Shown here: piece by piece, positions 13,541 to 14,470 of the stretch | How the letters are laid out: every line of letters starts with the position of its first letter | How positions within the stretch are numbered: the first letter of the stretch is position 1 | DNA from: an uncultured beta proteobacterium | GTDB taxonomy: Bacteria > Pseudomonadota > Gammaproteobacteria > Burkholderiales > Burkholderiaceae_C | DNA length: 14,470 nucleotides | Direction of reading: 5' to 3' | NCBI GenBank assembly: GCA_903928325.1 | Contig: CAIYQF010000141.1 | Coordinates: 1-14,470 of the forward strand | Position numbers and translations under genes: made by a program | The notes under the pieces: generated by a model | Databases searched by the model: none | Told to the model about the DNA's origin: nothing | Seen by the model: only the letters and a program-made list of their open reading frames with translations

Positions 13541-14470
13541 ATGAACCACATCAGAAATTTCTCCATCATTGCGCACATTGACCATGGCAAATCGACGCTG
13601 GCAGACCGGCTTATCCAGCGCTGCGGCGGATTGGAGGAGCGGGACATGCAAGCCCAGGTGCTCGATTCCATGGACATCGAGAAAGAGCGCGGCATCACGA
13701 TCAAGGCGCAAACCGCAGCGCTGCAGTACAAGGCGGCAGATGGCCAGATGTACAACCTCAACCTGATTGACACGCCCGGTCACGTGGACTTTTCCTATGA
13801 AGTCAGCCGTTCTTTGTCGGCGTGCGAGGGCGCACTGTTGGTGGTGGACGCCAGCCAAGGCGTGGAAGCCCAAACCGTGGCCAATTGCTACACGGCCCTA
13901 GATCTGGGTGTAGAAGTGGTGCCGGTGCTCAACAAGATTGACCTGCCCAACGCGGATCTGGACAACGCGCGCAGCGAGATCGAGGACGTGATCGGCATTG
14001 ACGCCACCGATGCAATTGCCTGCTCCGCCAAAACAGGCGTGGGCATTGACGACATCTTGGAAGCCATTGTTGCGAAAATTCCGCCGCCCAAAGGCAATCC
14101 CGAAGGCCCTTTGCGCGCCATGATCATCGACAGCTGGTTTGACGCCTATGTGGGCGTGGTGATGCTGGTGCGCGTGGTGGACGGTCGTTTGATGAAGGGC
14201 GAACGCATCAAGATGATGGCCTCGGGCGCCATGTACAACGCCGACAGCCTGGGCGTATTCACCCCGGCCAACCAGCCGCGCCAGTCGCTGCAAGCGGGCG
14301 AGGTGGGTTACATCATTGCCGGCATCAAGGAATTGCAGGCCGCCAAGGTCGGTGACACCGTCACGCTCGAGAAGAAGCTGCCCAACAATGCCGGGCCGGC
14401 CGCCGAAGCACTTCCCGGCTTCAAGGAGATTCAGCCGCAGGTGTTTGCCGGGCTCTATCCGACCGAGGCC
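13541..14470 (+). CDS. lepA: Elongation factor 4 (LepA GTPase), 3' partial
   Basis: LepA/EF4 is a ribosome-associated translational GTPase that acts during initiation or back-translocation. The window holds the first 310 of about 600 codons. All G motifs are present: G1 AHIDHGKS (11-18), G2 RGITIK (50-55), G3 DTPGH (77-81), G4 NKID (131-134) and G5 SAK (162-164), followed by the start of domain II (LRAMIIDSWFDAYVGVV). The ATG at 13541 gives the standard N-terminus MNHIRNFSIIAHIDHG. No Shine-Dalgarno is visible ahead of it (GATTTGAACAGTTGCTTG). A strong terminator ends 39 bp upstream. In relatives lepB and rnc follow, beyond this window. Confidence 0.97.
   Translation, partial: MNHIRNFSIIAHIDHGKSTLADRLIQRCGGLEERDMQAQVLDSMDIEKERGITIKAQTAALQYKAADGQMYNLNLIDTPGHVDFSYEVSRSLSACEGALLVVDASQGVEAQTVANCYTALDLGVEVVPVLNKIDLPNADLDNARSEIEDVIGIDATDAIACSAKTGVGIDDILEAIVAKIPPPKGNPEGPLRAMIIDSWFDAYVGVVMLVRVVDGRLMKGERIKMMASGAMYNADSLGVFTPANQPRQSLQAGEVGYIIAGIKELQAAKVGDTVTLEKKLPNNAGPAAEALPGFKEIQPQVFAGLYPTEA

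Noticed and set aside
1..14470. Mobile elements, CRISPR arrays, tRNA or rRNA genes, phage attachment sites
   Set aside because: None was seen: no transposase or integrase sequence, no regular direct repeats, and no tRNA-like cloverleaf signature.

Overview
The window looks like chromosomal DNA of a betaproteobacterium, order Burkholderiales, most likely family Comamonadaceae. The basis is gene order (rluC-gph-Rieske-sppA / methylase-yceF / yceD-rpmF-plsX-fabHDG-acpP-fabF-orf-mucD-lepA), moderately high GC, and protein sequences typical of that group. This placement rests on pattern recognition; no database search was run. Almost everything is core housekeeping content. No mobile element, CRISPR array, tRNA or rRNA gene was seen.

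Positions 1-3075 hold a tightly packed plus-strand block. It contains the 3' part of rluC (23S rRNA pseudouridine synthase, cut by the window edge), a HAD phosphatase of the Gph type, a small Rieske [2Fe-2S] protein and an SppA-type S49 membrane peptidase. Spacings range from 14 bp of overlap to 9 bp. Positions 3072-4468 hold a minus-strand pair, yceF (Maf-type nucleotide pyrophosphatase) and a short RsmI-like tetrapyrrole methylase-fold protein, joined by a GTGA overlap. sppA and the methylase converge on a single CTAG that supplies both stop codons.

From 4491 the plus strand carries yceD and rpmF (L32). A strong intrinsic terminator follows, then the fatty acid and phospholipid cluster plsX-fabH-fabD-fabG-acpP-fabF. 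These genes supply acyl-phosphate synthesis, initiation of chain growth, malonyl transfer, ketoreduction, the acyl carrier and elongation. A perfect 20-bp palindrome directly after acpP may set the high acpP to fabF ratio.

After fabF come a small predicted membrane protein (11016-11462), then a MucD/DegP-type periplasmic serine protease with two PDZ domains, then the first 310 codons of lepA (EF4). In relatives, rpoE-rseA-rseB (sigma-E and its anti-sigma system) normally lie between the small membrane protein and the protease. Here that place holds only 149 bp with three short hairpins.

The 459-bp mucD-lepA spacer is the most unusual stretch. It has an AT-rich segment, GATC sites, an exact DnaA box and a perfect TTGTGCACAA palindrome. 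It ends in a -10-like TACAAT followed about 65 bp later by a strong terminator only 39 bp before lepA. This could encode a small RNA or an attenuated lepA leader. The best leads are this spacer and the missing sigma-E genes; nothing in the window is clearly a wholly new multi-gene system.
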